Positions 1 to 10,134 of a DNA stretch of 64,000 nt are shown here, in pieces. Within the stretch, counting starts at the first letter, position 1. Each line of letters begins with the position of its first letter. The notes under the pieces were generated by a model that ran no database searches, was not told the DNA's origin, and was given only the letters and a program-made list of their open reading frames with translations. This stretch comes from Candidatus Binatia bacterium (GTDB taxonomy: Bacteria > Vulcanimicrobiota > Vulcanimicrobiia > Vulcanimicrobiales > Vulcanimicrobiaceae): assembly GCA_035541935.1 (NCBI GenBank), contig DATKMJ010000056.1:1-64000 (forward strand), in the 5' to 3' direction. Position numbers and translations under genes: made by a program.

Positions 1-1
1 G

Positions 2-274
2 CAGATCGTCGTCGAGAACGACCAGGACGGCTATTACACGTGGCTCTACGGCGGCGACTCGGCCGCACCCGACTCACAGCAGCTCGTGCTGCGCCTGCGG
101 ACGCCGACGCACGCCTACCACTACGTGCGCATCCCGATGACCTTTCCGATGCCGTGGCGCGGCTGGCCCGAATCCATCCAGCTCAACGTCACCGAGGACA
201 TGGTGGACGGGCTCGCGGGCGATCCGTTCGACACGCTGCTCTGTCCGAAGTTCTGGAAAACGTCAGCCGGCTGA
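2..274 (+). CDS. Hypothetical protein, 3' end only
   Basis: The frame is open from the window edge to a TGA at 272-274, giving the last 90 residues of a protein that begins outside the window. It is rich in Tyr and Trp near the start (GYYTWLYGG) and ends CPKFWKTSAG. There is no signal, membrane segment or motif I can assign to a family. The reading frame is believable because codon use matches the neighbours and the next gene follows 90 bases later in the same direction with its own ribosome binding site. Function unknown. Confidence 0.55.
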   Translation, partial: QIVVENDQDGYYTWLYGGDSAAPDSQQLVLRLRTPTHAYHYVRIPMTFPMPWRGWPESIQLNVTEDMVDGLAGDPFDTLLCPKFWKTSAG

Positions 275-364
275 CGCCGGAAGGGCGCGCGGCCGCACGC
301 CGGCGGCACGGCCCCCTGCTACGGTGTGGGAAAACCCGCCCACCCGTAGATAGGAGTACCCGCG

Positions 365-1045
365 ATGCCCAACCAGACGATCGATCGCGCCGGCGTCGCC
401 GACGCCGCGGCCGAGCACGCCTTCGCGCAGAGCTTGATCCGAGCGAAAGTCAGCGGCGAGACCGCCGTATCCGTGCGCCGAGATCCAGGCGCCGCAGTGT
501 CGATGAACGAGAAGAATCTCGAGAAACACCCGCTGTGGGCGTCCCTCAATCCCGCACTGCAAAAATACGCGCAAAATCTCGTTACGCCGCAGCCTCCGCC
601 GCAGCTGCCGTCTCAACTCGGCCCCTTCAACAGCGGCTACATTACGTTCGACAACGGCGTCCCCGTCGGCGGCTCGATGTCGCTCACGCTCTATCAAGAC
701 GGGGGCTACGCGTTCTCCGGGTCGTTTCACGATTCGGGGTTCCCAAGCTACAAAATCGAGGCCGACTGGGTCATCGTCTCCCAAAGCGGTAAGGCATTCA
801 CGTTCTCGCACGCAGGCGAAACCTACGGCACGATCGATAGCGGATCGCGAGACTTCACGTTTTCGGACATCGGAAACAACGGCGACATCAAGGACGCTTG
901 GGCGGATCTGTGCGCCGGTTACACGTGGCGTTGGACCGCGTACTGCAATTGGGACGTTCAAGCTGCCATCGACGACCTCATCAACGCGTTGAAGGTAGCC
1001 GGAACGGTCATCACGGCGGTCATCGCGGTCGTCGCGCTCTTCTGA
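365..1045 (+). CDS. Hypothetical protein with C-terminal hydrophobic helix
   Basis: A 226-residue protein I do not recognise. The ATG is preceded by a good ribosome binding site (GGAG about 8 bases upstream). Residues 1-60 are polar, a short Pro-rich linker (PQPPPQLP) follows, and residues 85-170 look like a beta-rich domain with many Gly, Ser and aromatic residues (GGSMSLTLYQDGGYAFSGS). The last 20 or so residues (VAGTVITAVIAVVALF) form one hydrophobic segment that could anchor the tail in a membrane. A hairpin terminator follows the stop, so this looks like the last gene of its transcript. No function is inferred. Confidence 0.7.
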   Translation: MPNQTIDRAGVADAAAEHAFAQSLIRAKVSGETAVSVRRDPGAAVSMNEKNLEKHPLWASLNPALQKYAQNLVTPQPPPQLPSQLGPFNSGYITFDNGVPVGGSMSLTLYQDGGYAFSGSFHDSGFPSYKIEADWVIVSQSGKAFTFSHAGETYGTIDSGSRDFTFSDIGNNGDIKDAWADLCAGYTWRWTAYCNWDVQAAIDDLINALKVAGTVITAVIAVVALF

Positions 1046-1069
1046 CGACCCGCAAAACAGAACAAGAAG

Positions 1070-1101
1070 AAGGCGCGTCTTGCGACGCGCCTTCCGTTTT
1101 T
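1070..1101 (+). terminator. Intrinsic terminator between convergent genes
   Basis: Perfect 10-bp stem (AAGGCGCGTC and GACGCGCCTT) with a TTGC loop, followed by CCGTTTTT. It lies 25 bases after the stop of the upstream plus-strand gene and about 30 bases after the end of groEL on the other strand. The T run is on the plus side, so it best serves the plus-strand gene; the same stem may also help end groEL transcripts. Confidence 0.8.
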
Positions 1102-1129
1102 CGTCCTTCGACGGTCTCGGTATGCGACG

Positions 1130-3111
<1,982 letters not shown>

Positions 3112-3153
3112 GGAAACCTCCACAAGCTTGGTAAACTGAGGGAACTGAGCGCT

Positions 3154-3180
3154 TTAGCACTCTCGGCGCACGAGCGCTAG
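3154..3180 (-). promoter_or_regulatory. CIRCE operator of groESL (HrcA site)
   Basis: TTAGCACTC, then exactly nine bases, then GAGCGCTAG. This matches the CIRCE consensus TTAGCACTC-N9-GAGTGCTAA with two changes in the second arm. It lies about 40 bases upstream of the groES start and begins 7 bases after a -10 box, so it covers the expected transcription start, the standard position for HrcA repression relieved by heat. hrcA itself is not in the window. Confidence 0.93.
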
Positions 3181-3187
3181 CCGTGCC

Positions 3188-3216
3188 ATCCTAGCAGAGT
3201 CTGCCCCGGAGTGCAA
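3188..3216 (-). promoter_or_regulatory. Sigma-A-type promoter of groESL
   Basis: On the minus strand TTGCAC and TAGGAT are separated by exactly 17 bases, directly upstream of the CIRCE operator. The -35 box coincides with a GTG at 3211 that could otherwise be read as a start for alr on the other strand, which argues for the later alr start. Confidence 0.75.
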
Positions 3217-3252
3217 GCCGGAAGGGGGGCAGCGGGCTCGAATGGCTCGCCC

Positions 3253-4383
3253 ATGATCGGGGGGCTGGAGATCTCGCCGGGGGCCCTGCGCCACAACGCC
3301 GGGCTGCTCCGCGACCTCGTCGGGGCGCGCCGGGCGGCCTTCGTCGTGAAGGGGAACGCCTACGGCCACGGTCTCGTCCCGGTCGCCCGGGCGATCGAGC
3401 CGTTCGCGACCCGCCTCTGCGTCTACACGATCGAGGAAGCGATCGCGCTGCGCGAGGGCGGCGTGAGCGCGCCGATCCTCGTCCTCGGCCCGATTCCGCC
3501 CGACGCCCTCGACGATGCCCTCGCGGCCGGCGTGGAACTCGCTCTTTGGGGTGCGGGTGAGTTCGCTCGACGCGTCGCGACCGCGGCGCGCAAGCGACAG
3601 CGTGCGGTGCAGGTGCACGTCAAGGTCAACACCGACCTCAATCGCCTCGGCTGCGAGCCGCACGAACTCGTCGACGCGCTCGAAGATATGCTGCGCCTGT
3701 CGGAGATCTCGATCGCCGGCATCTTTTCGCATCTGGCCGCGGCAGAAGAACTCGACTCGCCGTACACGATGCGCCAGCTCGGCGCGTTCGAGAAGGCGCT
3801 CGCGCAGGCGAAGCCGCTGCTCGACCGGCGCGGCATCGCTCCGGTGCGCCACATCGCGGCGTCGGCGGCGGCGATGCTCTGGCCGCAGACGCATCTCGAC
3901 ATGGTGCGCTTCGGCATCGCGCTCTACGGATTGATGCCCTCGCCGCAGACGCGCGAGGCGCTCGGCGCGTCGGCGCCCGCGCTGCGGCCGGCGCTAACCT
4001 ACCGCTCGCAACTCGTCGTCACGCGCACGATCGCGGCCGGCGCCTCGGTCGGCTACGGCGGAAGCTTTCACGCGCCGCGCGACATGCGCATCGGCGTCGT
4101 GCCTGCCGGTTACGCGGACGGCCTGCCGCGTGCGCTCTCGAATCGCGGCGCCTTTCTCGTTGACGGCGCGCGCTGCCCGATCGTCGGACGCATCGCGATG
4201 AACATGACGCAGATCGATCTCACGCTCGCGCCGCGCGCAAAGGCCGGCTCGACGGTGACGCTGATCGGAAGCGATGGAAGCGAGACGGTCGCCGCCGACG
4301 ACTGGGCTGCCTGGGCGGAGACGATCAACTACGAGATTGTAACGCGCCTCCCGGGCGAGCTGCGCCGCGAGTACCCGCAGTAG
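3253..4383 (+). CDS. alr: Alanine racemase
   Basis: PLP enzyme that interconverts L- and D-alanine, supplying D-Ala for the Ddl enzyme encoded nearby. With the ATG at 3253 it has 376 residues. The PLP lysine is in FVVKGNAYGHG (K33), and the second catalytic Tyr region is SVGYGGSFHAPRDMRIGVVPAGYADGLPR. The C-terminal domain contains PIVGRIAMNMTQIDLT. The frame stays open to a GTG at 3211, but that codon overlaps the groES -35 box and adds a non-conserved stretch. No strong ribosome binding site is visible for either. It converges with hisA, with 8 bases between the stops. Confidence 0.93.
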   Translation: MIGGLEISPGALRHNAGLLRDLVGARRAAFVVKGNAYGHGLVPVARAIEPFATRLCVYTIEEAIALREGGVSAPILVLGPIPPDALDDALAAGVELALWGAGEFARRVATAARKRQRAVQVHVKVNTDLNRLGCEPHELVDALEDMLRLSEISIAGIFSHLAAAEELDSPYTMRQLGAFEKALAQAKPLLDRRGIAPVRHIAASAAAMLWPQTHLDMVRFGIALYGLMPSPQTREALGASAPALRPALTYRSQLVVTRTIAAGASVGYGGSFHAPRDMRIGVVPAGYADGLPRALSNRGAFLVDGARCPIVGRIAMNMTQIDLTLAPRAKAGSTVTLIGSDGSETVAADDWAAWAETINYEIVTRLPGELRREYPQ

Positions 4384-4391
4384 CCTCGCGG

Positions 4392-5111
4392 CTACGCGAC
4401 GGCCGCGATCGCCGCTTTGAGATCGAGCGTGCCGTTGTAGAGCGCGCTCCCCACGATGCACGAGTCGACGGCGCTCGGCGCCGAGTCGCGCAGCTCGCGC
4501 AGGTCGTCGAGATTGCGTGCGCCGCCGCTCGCCGTCACTCTCACCGCCGCGGCGTTCGCGACGGCGGTGAGCGCCTCGATGTCGTAGCCCTCGCCCATGC
4601 CGTCGCGCCGGATCTCGGTGAAGATGACGCGCGAGACGCCCCACTGCGCGACGCGGCGCACGAGCGCGTCGCGATCGACGGGCGTGCGCTCCTGCCATCC
4701 GTGCGTTGCGACCTGCGAGCCGCGGGCGTCGATGCCTGCGATCACCTTACCGGGAAAGCGGTTGATGATGTTGCGCGCGAGGCGCTCGTCCTCGACCATC
4801 AGCGTCCCGAGTATGATCTCCGCCGCTCCCGCGGCAAACGCGTCCTCGGCGTGCTTGACCGCGCGCAAGCCCCCGCCGGTCTGCACGGGAACGCCGACCG
4901 CCTTGCAGATGCGCTCGACGGCAGCGAGATTCTCGCCGGAGCCGAAGGCGCCGTCGAGGTCGATGACGTGCAGCCGCTGCGCGCCGGCCTCGACGAAGGC
5001 CTTCGCGCGCTCGACCGGATCGTCGTCGTACTCGACCTCGGTCGTGGGATCGCCCTGGCGCATGCGGACGCACTTTCCGCCGCGCAGGTCGATCGCCGGC
5101 ACGACCAGCAT
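4392..5111 (-). CDS. hisA: Phosphoribosylformimino-5-aminoimidazole carboxamide ribotide isomerase HisA
   Basis: Fourth step of histidine synthesis, an Amadori-type isomerisation in a TIM barrel. Its 239 residues start MLVVPAIDLRGGKCVRMRQGD, with the catalytic Asp in AIDLRGG. The phosphate-binding repeats are VQTGGGLR and VTASGGARN, and the second acidic residue lies in GIDARG/TEIRRDGMGEGYD. No other his gene is in the window; the gene follows citrate synthase by 11 bases on the same strand, so it is probably co-transcribed with it. PriA-type dual function cannot be excluded from sequence alone. Confidence 0.95.
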   Translation of the reverse strand: MLVVPAIDLRGGKCVRMRQGDPTTEVEYDDDPVERAKAFVEAGAQRLHVIDLDGAFGSGENLAAVERICKAVGVPVQTGGGLRAVKHAEDAFAAGAAEIILGTLMVEDERLARNIINRFPGKVIAGIDARGSQVATHGWQERTPVDRDALVRRVAQWGVSRVIFTEIRRDGMGEGYDIEALTAVANAAAVRVTASGGARNLDDLRELRDSAPSAVDSCIVGSALYNGTLDLKAAIAAVA

Positions 5112-5122
5112 CGAGATTGCTG

Positions 5123-6289
5123 CTATCCGCGCGCGCCGTTGACGGCGCGTTGTTCGATCGGCACGTACGGACCGGCTGCGGGTCCTTCGTAGGTTGCCTG
5201 CGGACGGATCAGCCGGTTATCGGCGAGCTGCTCGAGGATATGACCGGTCCATCCGGCGATGCGGCCGCACGCAAAGAGACAGGTGAACTCGTCGCCGGGA
5301 ATTCCGAGATCGGTGAGAACCGGCGCCGTGTAGAAATCGACGTTGGCGTAGATCGTGTTTCCGGGCTTGCGCTCTTGCAGCACCTTCCGGCTCGCCTCTT
5401 CGACCGCGTGCGCGGTCTCGTACCAGCGATCGCCTCCGGCATGCGCGGCGAGTTCCTTCGCCATCGCTTCGAGATGGCGCGCGCGCGGATCGCGCACTTT
5501 ATATTCGCGATGGCCCATGCCCATGATCCGCTGGCCGCGATCGAGGATGCCGCGCACGTACGCCTCGGCGTTCTCCGGCGACTTCACCTCGGCGAGGGTT
5601 CGGTACGCCGCGCTCGCAGCGCCGCCGTGCAGATCGCCCTGCAGCGTCGCCAGCGCCGCGGTCACCGACGCGTAGATATCGGCCCGGGTCGAAGCGGCGA
5701 CGCGCGCGGCAAAGGTCGACGCGTTATACGAGTGGTCGGCGAGGAGCACGAAGTACGTATCGAGCGCGTCCTCTTCGATCGCGTGCGGAACCTTGCCGCC
5801 GCGCATATAGAGAAAGTTCCCGGCTTGGGAGAGGTCCGTGCGCGGCGCGATCGGCTCGAGGCCGCGGCGAATCCGATCCCATGCGGCGACGATCGTCGGG
5901 ACCTTCGCGATCAACTCGATCGCCGTGTGCACGTCGGAGAGATGCTCGCCCTGGGCGTTGACCGGCGAGAAGAGGCCGAGCCCGCTGACGATCGTCCGCA
6001 GGACGTCCATCGGCCAGGCAGCCTTCGGAACGTTTTGCATCGCGTTGACGAGCGGCTCGGGAAGGGAGCGCGACGCGCCGAGCTCGCGTTTGAGAACCTC
6101 GAGCTCGTGACGATTCGGCAGATGTCCGTAGAGTAGAAGGTGGACGATCTCTTCGAACGTCGCCTGCGGCGCGAGATCGTCGATGTCGTATCCGCGATAG
6201 GTGAGGCGTCCGATCGCCCCTTCGACGTTACTGAGCTGCGTGGATCCGACGACGACGCCTTCGAGACCACGATCGACAACGGTAGGCAA
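5123..6289 (-). CDS. gltA: Citrate synthase
   Basis: Condenses oxaloacetate and acetyl-CoA to open the TCA cycle. The TTG at 6287-6289 is preferred: GGAGGA lies 5 bases upstream and the product then begins PTVVDRGLEGVVVGST, the usual N-terminus of the short bacterial type. The longer frame from 6346 reads through non-conserved sequence. Length is 388 residues. Catalytic elements are GDLHGGAASA (first His), GMGHREYKVRDPRA (second His) and NVDFYTAPVL (Asp). A 2-methylcitrate synthase cannot be fully excluded, but no prp genes are nearby. Confidence 0.93.
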   Translation of the reverse strand: MPTVVDRGLEGVVVGSTQLSNVEGAIGRLTYRGYDIDDLAPQATFEEIVHLLLYGHLPNRHELEVLKRELGASRSLPEPLVNAMQNVPKAAWPMDVLRTIVSGLGLFSPVNAQGEHLSDVHTAIELIAKVPTIVAAWDRIRRGLEPIAPRTDLSQAGNFLYMRGGKVPHAIEEDALDTYFVLLADHSYNASTFAARVAASTRADIYASVTAALATLQGDLHGGAASAAYRTLAEVKSPENAEAYVRGILDRGQRIMGMGHREYKVRDPRARHLEAMAKELAAHAGGDRWYETAHAVEEASRKVLQERKPGNTIYANVDFYTAPVLTDLGIPGDEFTCLFACGRIAGWTGHILEQLADNRLIRPQATYEGPAAGPYVPIEQRAVNGARG

Positions 6290-6381
6290 CGAATTCCTCC
6301 ATGGATGGTGAGGTGATAGCGGTGGGGTTCCTTCGACGGCCTCCATCCTTCGACTCTTTTAGGCCTGCTCCAAAGGCATTG

Positions 6382-6843
6382 ATGGACCGCCCGGTTGAAC
6401 ATGGCGCGCCTATGGACGCACTCGACCTTTCTCGCAGGCCTCCGCGCAGTCCGCGCGCCCTCCTGCCCGGCCTCGACCTCCTGATGGCGGCCCGCACGGT
6501 CGACAAGATTCGTGCGACGCTGCCGGGCGGCAACATCGGCGAATACCAAATCACGGGCTTCAGCTCGAGCTTGCTCAATGCGCTGGAGATATCCGAATCG
6601 GTGCTCCGCAAAGTTATCGCGGAGGCGCACTCCGATGCCGACGTCGCCGCTTGGATTCGAGAGCATAGCAACCCGGATCGCTACGCGGAGATCAACGCAA
6701 AGTTGGAGAGCCGTACGGTCGGAGAGCGCTTGAACGATCCGGGATTCTTGCGACGATATCCCAACGCGCGCAACCTCCCTCCGGAGACGCCGCGCCTCGA
6801 CCACCTCGTCGCCGACGACGCGGAAGCGTTCGGTGCGGAGTGA
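6382..6843 (+). CDS. DUF5069 domain protein
   Basis: Small cytoplasmic protein of about 153 residues, family DUF5069, function unknown. The family core is visible as LDLSRRPPRSPR, then DKIRATLPGGNIGEYQITGFSSSLLNALEIS, and a C-terminal AAWIREHSNPDRYAEINAKL segment. The ATG at 6382 follows AAAGG by 5 bases; an in-frame ATG at 6412 is also possible, and the frame is open back to 6301. It is divergent from citrate synthase and convergent with ddl, whose stop lies 3 bases away. Confidence 0.8.
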   Translation: MDRPVEHGAPMDALDLSRRPPRSPRALLPGLDLLMAARTVDKIRATLPGGNIGEYQITGFSSSLLNALEISESVLRKVIAEAHSDADVAAWIREHSNPDRYAEINAKLESRTVGERLNDPGFLRRYPNARNLPPETPRLDHLVADDAEAFGAE

Positions 6844-6846
6844 CTC

Positions 6847-7800
6847 TTAGGCGACGGATTCCCGGAGATCGGCGCGCGCTCGCGCGAAACCCACGAGTTT
6901 CTCGATCAAGGCCTCGAAGCCAATGCCGATCGCGGCGCAGGCGTCCGGGACGAGGCTCGTCGGCGTCAATCCCGGGAGCGAGTTGATCTCCAAGAGATAC
7001 GGCCGGTTGTCGGCGGTGACGATAAAGTCGCTGCGCGAGTAGTCGCGCAGGCCGAGCAGCCGGTGCGCCGAGAGCGCGATCATCTGCAGGCGGGCGGCCA
7101 AGTCGCCGTCGATCGGCGCGGGAACGATGTGCGTGCTGCCGCCGGGCTCGTACTTCGCGCCGTAACTGTAGAAGCCGTCGCGGTTGGCGACGATCTCGAG
7201 GATCGGCAGCGCCTCTTCGCCGAGCACGGCGCACGTGAACTCCCGCCCTTGCACGTACTCCTCGGCGAGAATCTGCGCGTAGTTCTTCGAGGCGTCGAGC
7301 ATCGCGCTCGTCCACTCCTCGTGCGTGCGCACGATCGTGACGCCGGCCGACGAGCCCTCGAAGCGCGGCTTGATCACGAGCGGCAGATCGAGCGATCCCG
7401 GCAGCAGCGGCAGCGTGCCGCCGGTGAGATCGAAGAGATCCCAAACCGGCGTCGGCAGACCCTCGGCGGCAAGGAGCTTCTTCGTTAGATGCTTGTCCAT
7501 CGAGAGCGCCGCCGCTTCGAGCGCGCTTCCCGTGTAGGGAATCGAGAGGTACTCGAGCAGAGCCTGTACGTGACCGTCCTCTCCGCCGGGTCCGTGGAGC
7601 GCGATGAAGACGAGGTCGGGCCGCAGTTCGCGCAGCGCGTCGAGGAAACGTTCGTCGTAATCGAGCGAATGCGCGTCGTAGCCGAGTGAGTGCAGCGCGC
7701 GCAGAACCTCCGACCCCGATTTGAGCGAGATCTCGCGTTCGGCGCTGTTGCCGCCCATGACGACGGCGACCGTGGCTTTGCCACCGTTACTACGTTGCAT
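6847..7800 (-). CDS. ddl: D-alanine--D-alanine ligase
   Basis: ATP-grasp ligase that makes D-Ala-D-Ala for MurF. It is 317 residues, the usual size. It starts VAVVMGGNSAEREISLKSG (substrate serine loop), followed by HGPGGEDGHVQALLEYLSIPYTGS, LVIKPRFEGSSAGVTIV and the C-terminal LEINSLPGLTPTSLVPDACAAIGI with the Mg-binding Glu and Asn. It is the last gene of the mur operon and overlaps murB by 11 bases. In many bacteria ftsQ, ftsA and ftsZ follow here; in this genome the operon stops. Confidence 0.96.
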   Translation of the reverse strand: MQRSNGGKATVAVVMGGNSAEREISLKSGSEVLRALHSLGYDAHSLDYDERFLDALRELRPDLVFIALHGPGGEDGHVQALLEYLSIPYTGSALEAAALSMDKHLTKKLLAAEGLPTPVWDLFDLTGGTLPLLPGSLDLPLVIKPRFEGSSAGVTIVRTHEEWTSAMLDASKNYAQILAEEYVQGREFTCAVLGEEALPILEIVANRDGFYSYGAKYEPGGSTHIVPAPIDGDLAARLQMIALSAHRLLGLRDYSRSDFIVTADNRPYLLEINSLPGLTPTSLVPDACAAIGIGFEALIEKLVGFARARADLRESVA

Positions 7801-8746
7801 CGATGAAGACTCCGACCAAGTGCACTTCGAGTTGCAGTTCGACGCCCCAGCGGTCGAGCACCGCGCGGCGCACCCGCGCGAGCAACGATGCGACGTCTCG
7901 CGCCGTGGCTCCGCCTAGGTTGTTGATGAAGTTGGCGTGCAGCGGCGAGACTTCCGCCCCTCCTTCGCGCCACCCCTTGGCGCCGGCGGCCTCGATCAAC
8001 CGCGCCGCCTTGTCGCCCTCGGGATTGCGGAAGCACGACCCGGCGTTGGGGAGCGCGATCGGCTGCGTCGCCTTCCGCCTGACCAGCCGGGATCGCATCT
8101 CCTCGCGCACCGTGCTGACGCTCGCGCGCGGAAAGGCGAGCGTCACGCGCGAGACGACGACGTTCCGGTCGAGCGTCGAGTGCCGGTAGAGGTAGCGTAC
8201 GCCGGCGAGGTGCGGCTCGGGACGCCCCGGCGACTGCACCCATACCTCGCGGACGAAATCGCCGATCTCGCGGTCGGTGCCCGCGTTCATCCGCAGCGAG
8301 CCGCCGACCGTGCCGGGAATTCCCGCGAGCGAGCCGATTCCCGCGGCCCCGGCCGACGCGGCCTTCGCGGTGACGAGCGACATGTCGGCCGAGCCCCCGG
8401 CTTCGACGATCGCGTAGTCGTCATCGCCGGTAACCCGCACCGACGCGAACTCGCCGGCGAGACGTATCACGATGCCGCGAATTCCCCCGTCGCCGACGAG
8501 CACGTTGCTTCCGCCGCCGATCATCCACCACGGCATGCGCCGCCGCGCGCAAAAGCGCAGGAGCTCCGCCAGCTCGGCCTCGCTCTCGACCGTAACCAAC
8601 GCGTCGGCGGGACCGCCGATCTTCCACGACGTGTACGGCGCGAGCGGCTCGTCGAAACCGGCGCGCTCTCCGAAGAGCTCGCGCAGCGCGGCGCGGTCGC
8701 TCTCGCGCAAGAGGCTGCGCAACGCGCGCTCGGTCGTGACGCTCAC
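7790..8746 (-). CDS. murB: UDP-N-acetylenolpyruvoylglucosamine reductase
   Basis: FAD enzyme that reduces enolpyruvyl-UDP-GlcNAc to UDP-MurNAc with NADPH. The true start is the GTG at 8744-8746, overlapping the TGA of murC (GTGA); the same frame stays open much further upstream only as a shadow of murC. Length is 318 residues. Features include YTSWKIGGPADALVTVES and GGGSNVLVGDGGIRG (FAD), GIPGTVGGSLRMNAG, NAGSCFRNPEG with the catalytic Ser, and VSPLHANFINNLGGATA. It is translationally coupled to murC and to ddl. Confidence 0.96.
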   Translation of the reverse strand: MSVTTERALRSLLRESDRAALRELFGERAGFDEPLAPYTSWKIGGPADALVTVESEAELAELLRFCARRRMPWWMIGGGSNVLVGDGGIRGIVIRLAGEFASVRVTGDDDYAIVEAGGSADMSLVTAKAASAGAAGIGSLAGIPGTVGGSLRMNAGTDREIGDFVREVWVQSPGRPEPHLAGVRYLYRHSTLDRNVVVSRVTLAFPRASVSTVREEMRSRLVRRKATQPIALPNAGSCFRNPEGDKAARLIEAAGAKGWREGGAEVSPLHANFINNLGGATARDVASLLARVRRAVLDRWGVELQLEVHLVGVFIDAT

Positions 8747-10134
8747 GCTTGCACCGGCGCCGTTTGGCCGGCAGCCGCTTCGCGTACGCGCCGCGCGAGC
8801 GACACCGCGACCTCGCTGATGTTGCCTGCGCCGAGCATCAGCACGATCGCGCCGGGCGGGGCCTCGGCGAGCAAGCGGCTCTCGAGGTCTTCGACGCGTT
8901 CGACGTAGGCGACGTTCGCGCCGATCGCGGCGAGCGCGTCGCCGATCGAGCGTTCGCTCACGCCGGGAATCGCCGGCTCCGATGCGGCGTAGACGGGCGC
9001 GAGATAGACGCGGTCGGCGTCGCGCAGCGCTTGCGCGAACTCGCGCGCGAGATACGCGGTCCGAGAGTAGCGGTGCGGCTGAAAGGCGACGACGATCGGG
9101 CCGCGATGATAGAGACGCGCCGCGGCGATCGTCGCGCGCACCGCCGTCGGATGGTGCGCGTAATCGTCGACGACCGTCGCGCGAGCGTTGTTCGCGAGGA
9201 TGTCGAAGCGGCGTCGCACGCCGCGGAAACCGCGCAGCGCCGCGGCGATCCGGGCGAACGGAACGCCGAGCTCGTTCCCGACGGCGATCGCGGCGAGCGC
9301 GTTCTGGACGTTCATCACTCCGGGAACGCGCAGCTCGACCACGCCGAGGCGCCGATCGCCGCTCCACGCCTCGAATTCGGAGCCGAAGTCGCGGAAACGC
9401 ATCGCGGCGGCGCGGACGGTCGCGCGCGCATCGAGGCCGAAGGTTACCGTGCGCGCGCGCAGATCGTGCGACGTCAGCGACGCGGAGAGCGCGTTATCCG
9501 TTCCGACGATCGCGAGACCGTCGTCGGGAAGCTTGCCGAGAAATTCGCCGAACGCGCGCGCGAGCGCGGGAAGCTCGTCGTCGCTCGTCAAGTGATCGTT
9601 CTCGACGTTGGTAACGATCGCGATCGACGGCTCGAGCAGCGCGAAGGAGCCGTCCGACTCGTCGGCCTCGGTGACGAACCACGGAGCGGTGCCGTCGTGC
9701 GCGTTCGTTCCGAGCGCGACGTCGATGCCGCCGAGCACGAGCCCGGCGTCGATGCCGCCGCCGCGCAGGACGGCGTGCGTCATCGCGGTCGTCGTCGTCT
9801 TGCCGTGCGTTCCGCAGACGGCGATGCTGCGCCGGCCCCGCAGCAGCTTCGCGAGCATCTCGCCGCGATGCAGCAGCGGAACGCCGCTGCGCGCTGCCGC
9901 GAGATACTCCGGATTGTTGCGATCGATCGCGGAGCTGACGATGACGACGCTTGCGTCGCGAACGTTGCGCGCGTCGTGCCCGATCGTCACCCGCACGCCC
10001 TCCGCGCGCAGCTCCTCGATGAGCGGCGTGACGCAGACGTCGGATCCGGAGACCGATTCGCGGCGCGCGAGCAGCACGCGCGCGATCGCGCTCATCCCGA
10101 TTCCGCCGACGCCGACGAAGTGATACGTCGTCAC
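8743..10134 (-). CDS. murC: UDP-N-acetylmuramate--L-alanine ligase
   Basis: Adds L-Ala to UDP-MurNAc in the cytoplasm. It is 463 residues, starting at a GTG that overlaps the murG stop. The N-terminal Rossmann motif is FVGVGGIGMSAIARVLL, the Mur-ligase P-loop is CGTHGKTTTTAM, and the central domain has EADESDGSF and TNVENDHL. The C-terminal domain carries RRFDILANNARATVVDDYAHHPTAVRAT and VVAFQPHRYSRT. It sits between murG and murB in the operon. Confidence 0.97.
   Translation of the reverse strand: MTTYHFVGVGGIGMSAIARVLLARRESVSGSDVCVTPLIEELRAEGVRVTIGHDARNVRDASVVIVSSAIDRNNPEYLAAARSGVPLLHRGEMLAKLLRGRRSIAVCGTHGKTTTTAMTHAVLRGGGIDAGLVLGGIDVALGTNAHDGTAPWFVTEADESDGSFALLEPSIAIVTNVENDHLTSDDELPALARAFGEFLGKLPDDGLAIVGTDNALSASLTSHDLRARTVTFGLDARATVRAAAMRFRDFGSEFEAWSGDRRLGVVELRVPGVMNVQNALAAIAVGNELGVPFARIAAALRGFRGVRRRFDILANNARATVVDDYAHHPTAVRATIAAARLYHRGPIVVAFQPHRYSRTAYLAREFAQALRDADRVYLAPVYAASEPAIPGVSERSIGDALAAIGANVAYVERVEDLESRLLAEAPPGAIVLMLGAGNISEVAVSLARRVREAAAGQTAPVQA

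Noticed and set aside
3211-3252. GTG at 3211 as the alr start
   Set aside because: It coincides with the groES -35 box, and the extra 14 residues do not belong to the conserved alanine racemase N-terminus.
4380-4395. Hairpin GTAGCC-TCGC-GGCTAC spanning both stop codons of alr and hisA
   Set aside because: Only 6 bp and no T tract; could be chance in a GC-rich junction, so not listed as a terminator.
7790-9367. A 525-residue open frame covering murB and upstream sequence
   Set aside because: Only the part from the GTG at 8746 is MurB; the rest is Arg-rich antisense-free shadow of murC in another frame. The GTGA overlap fixes the start.
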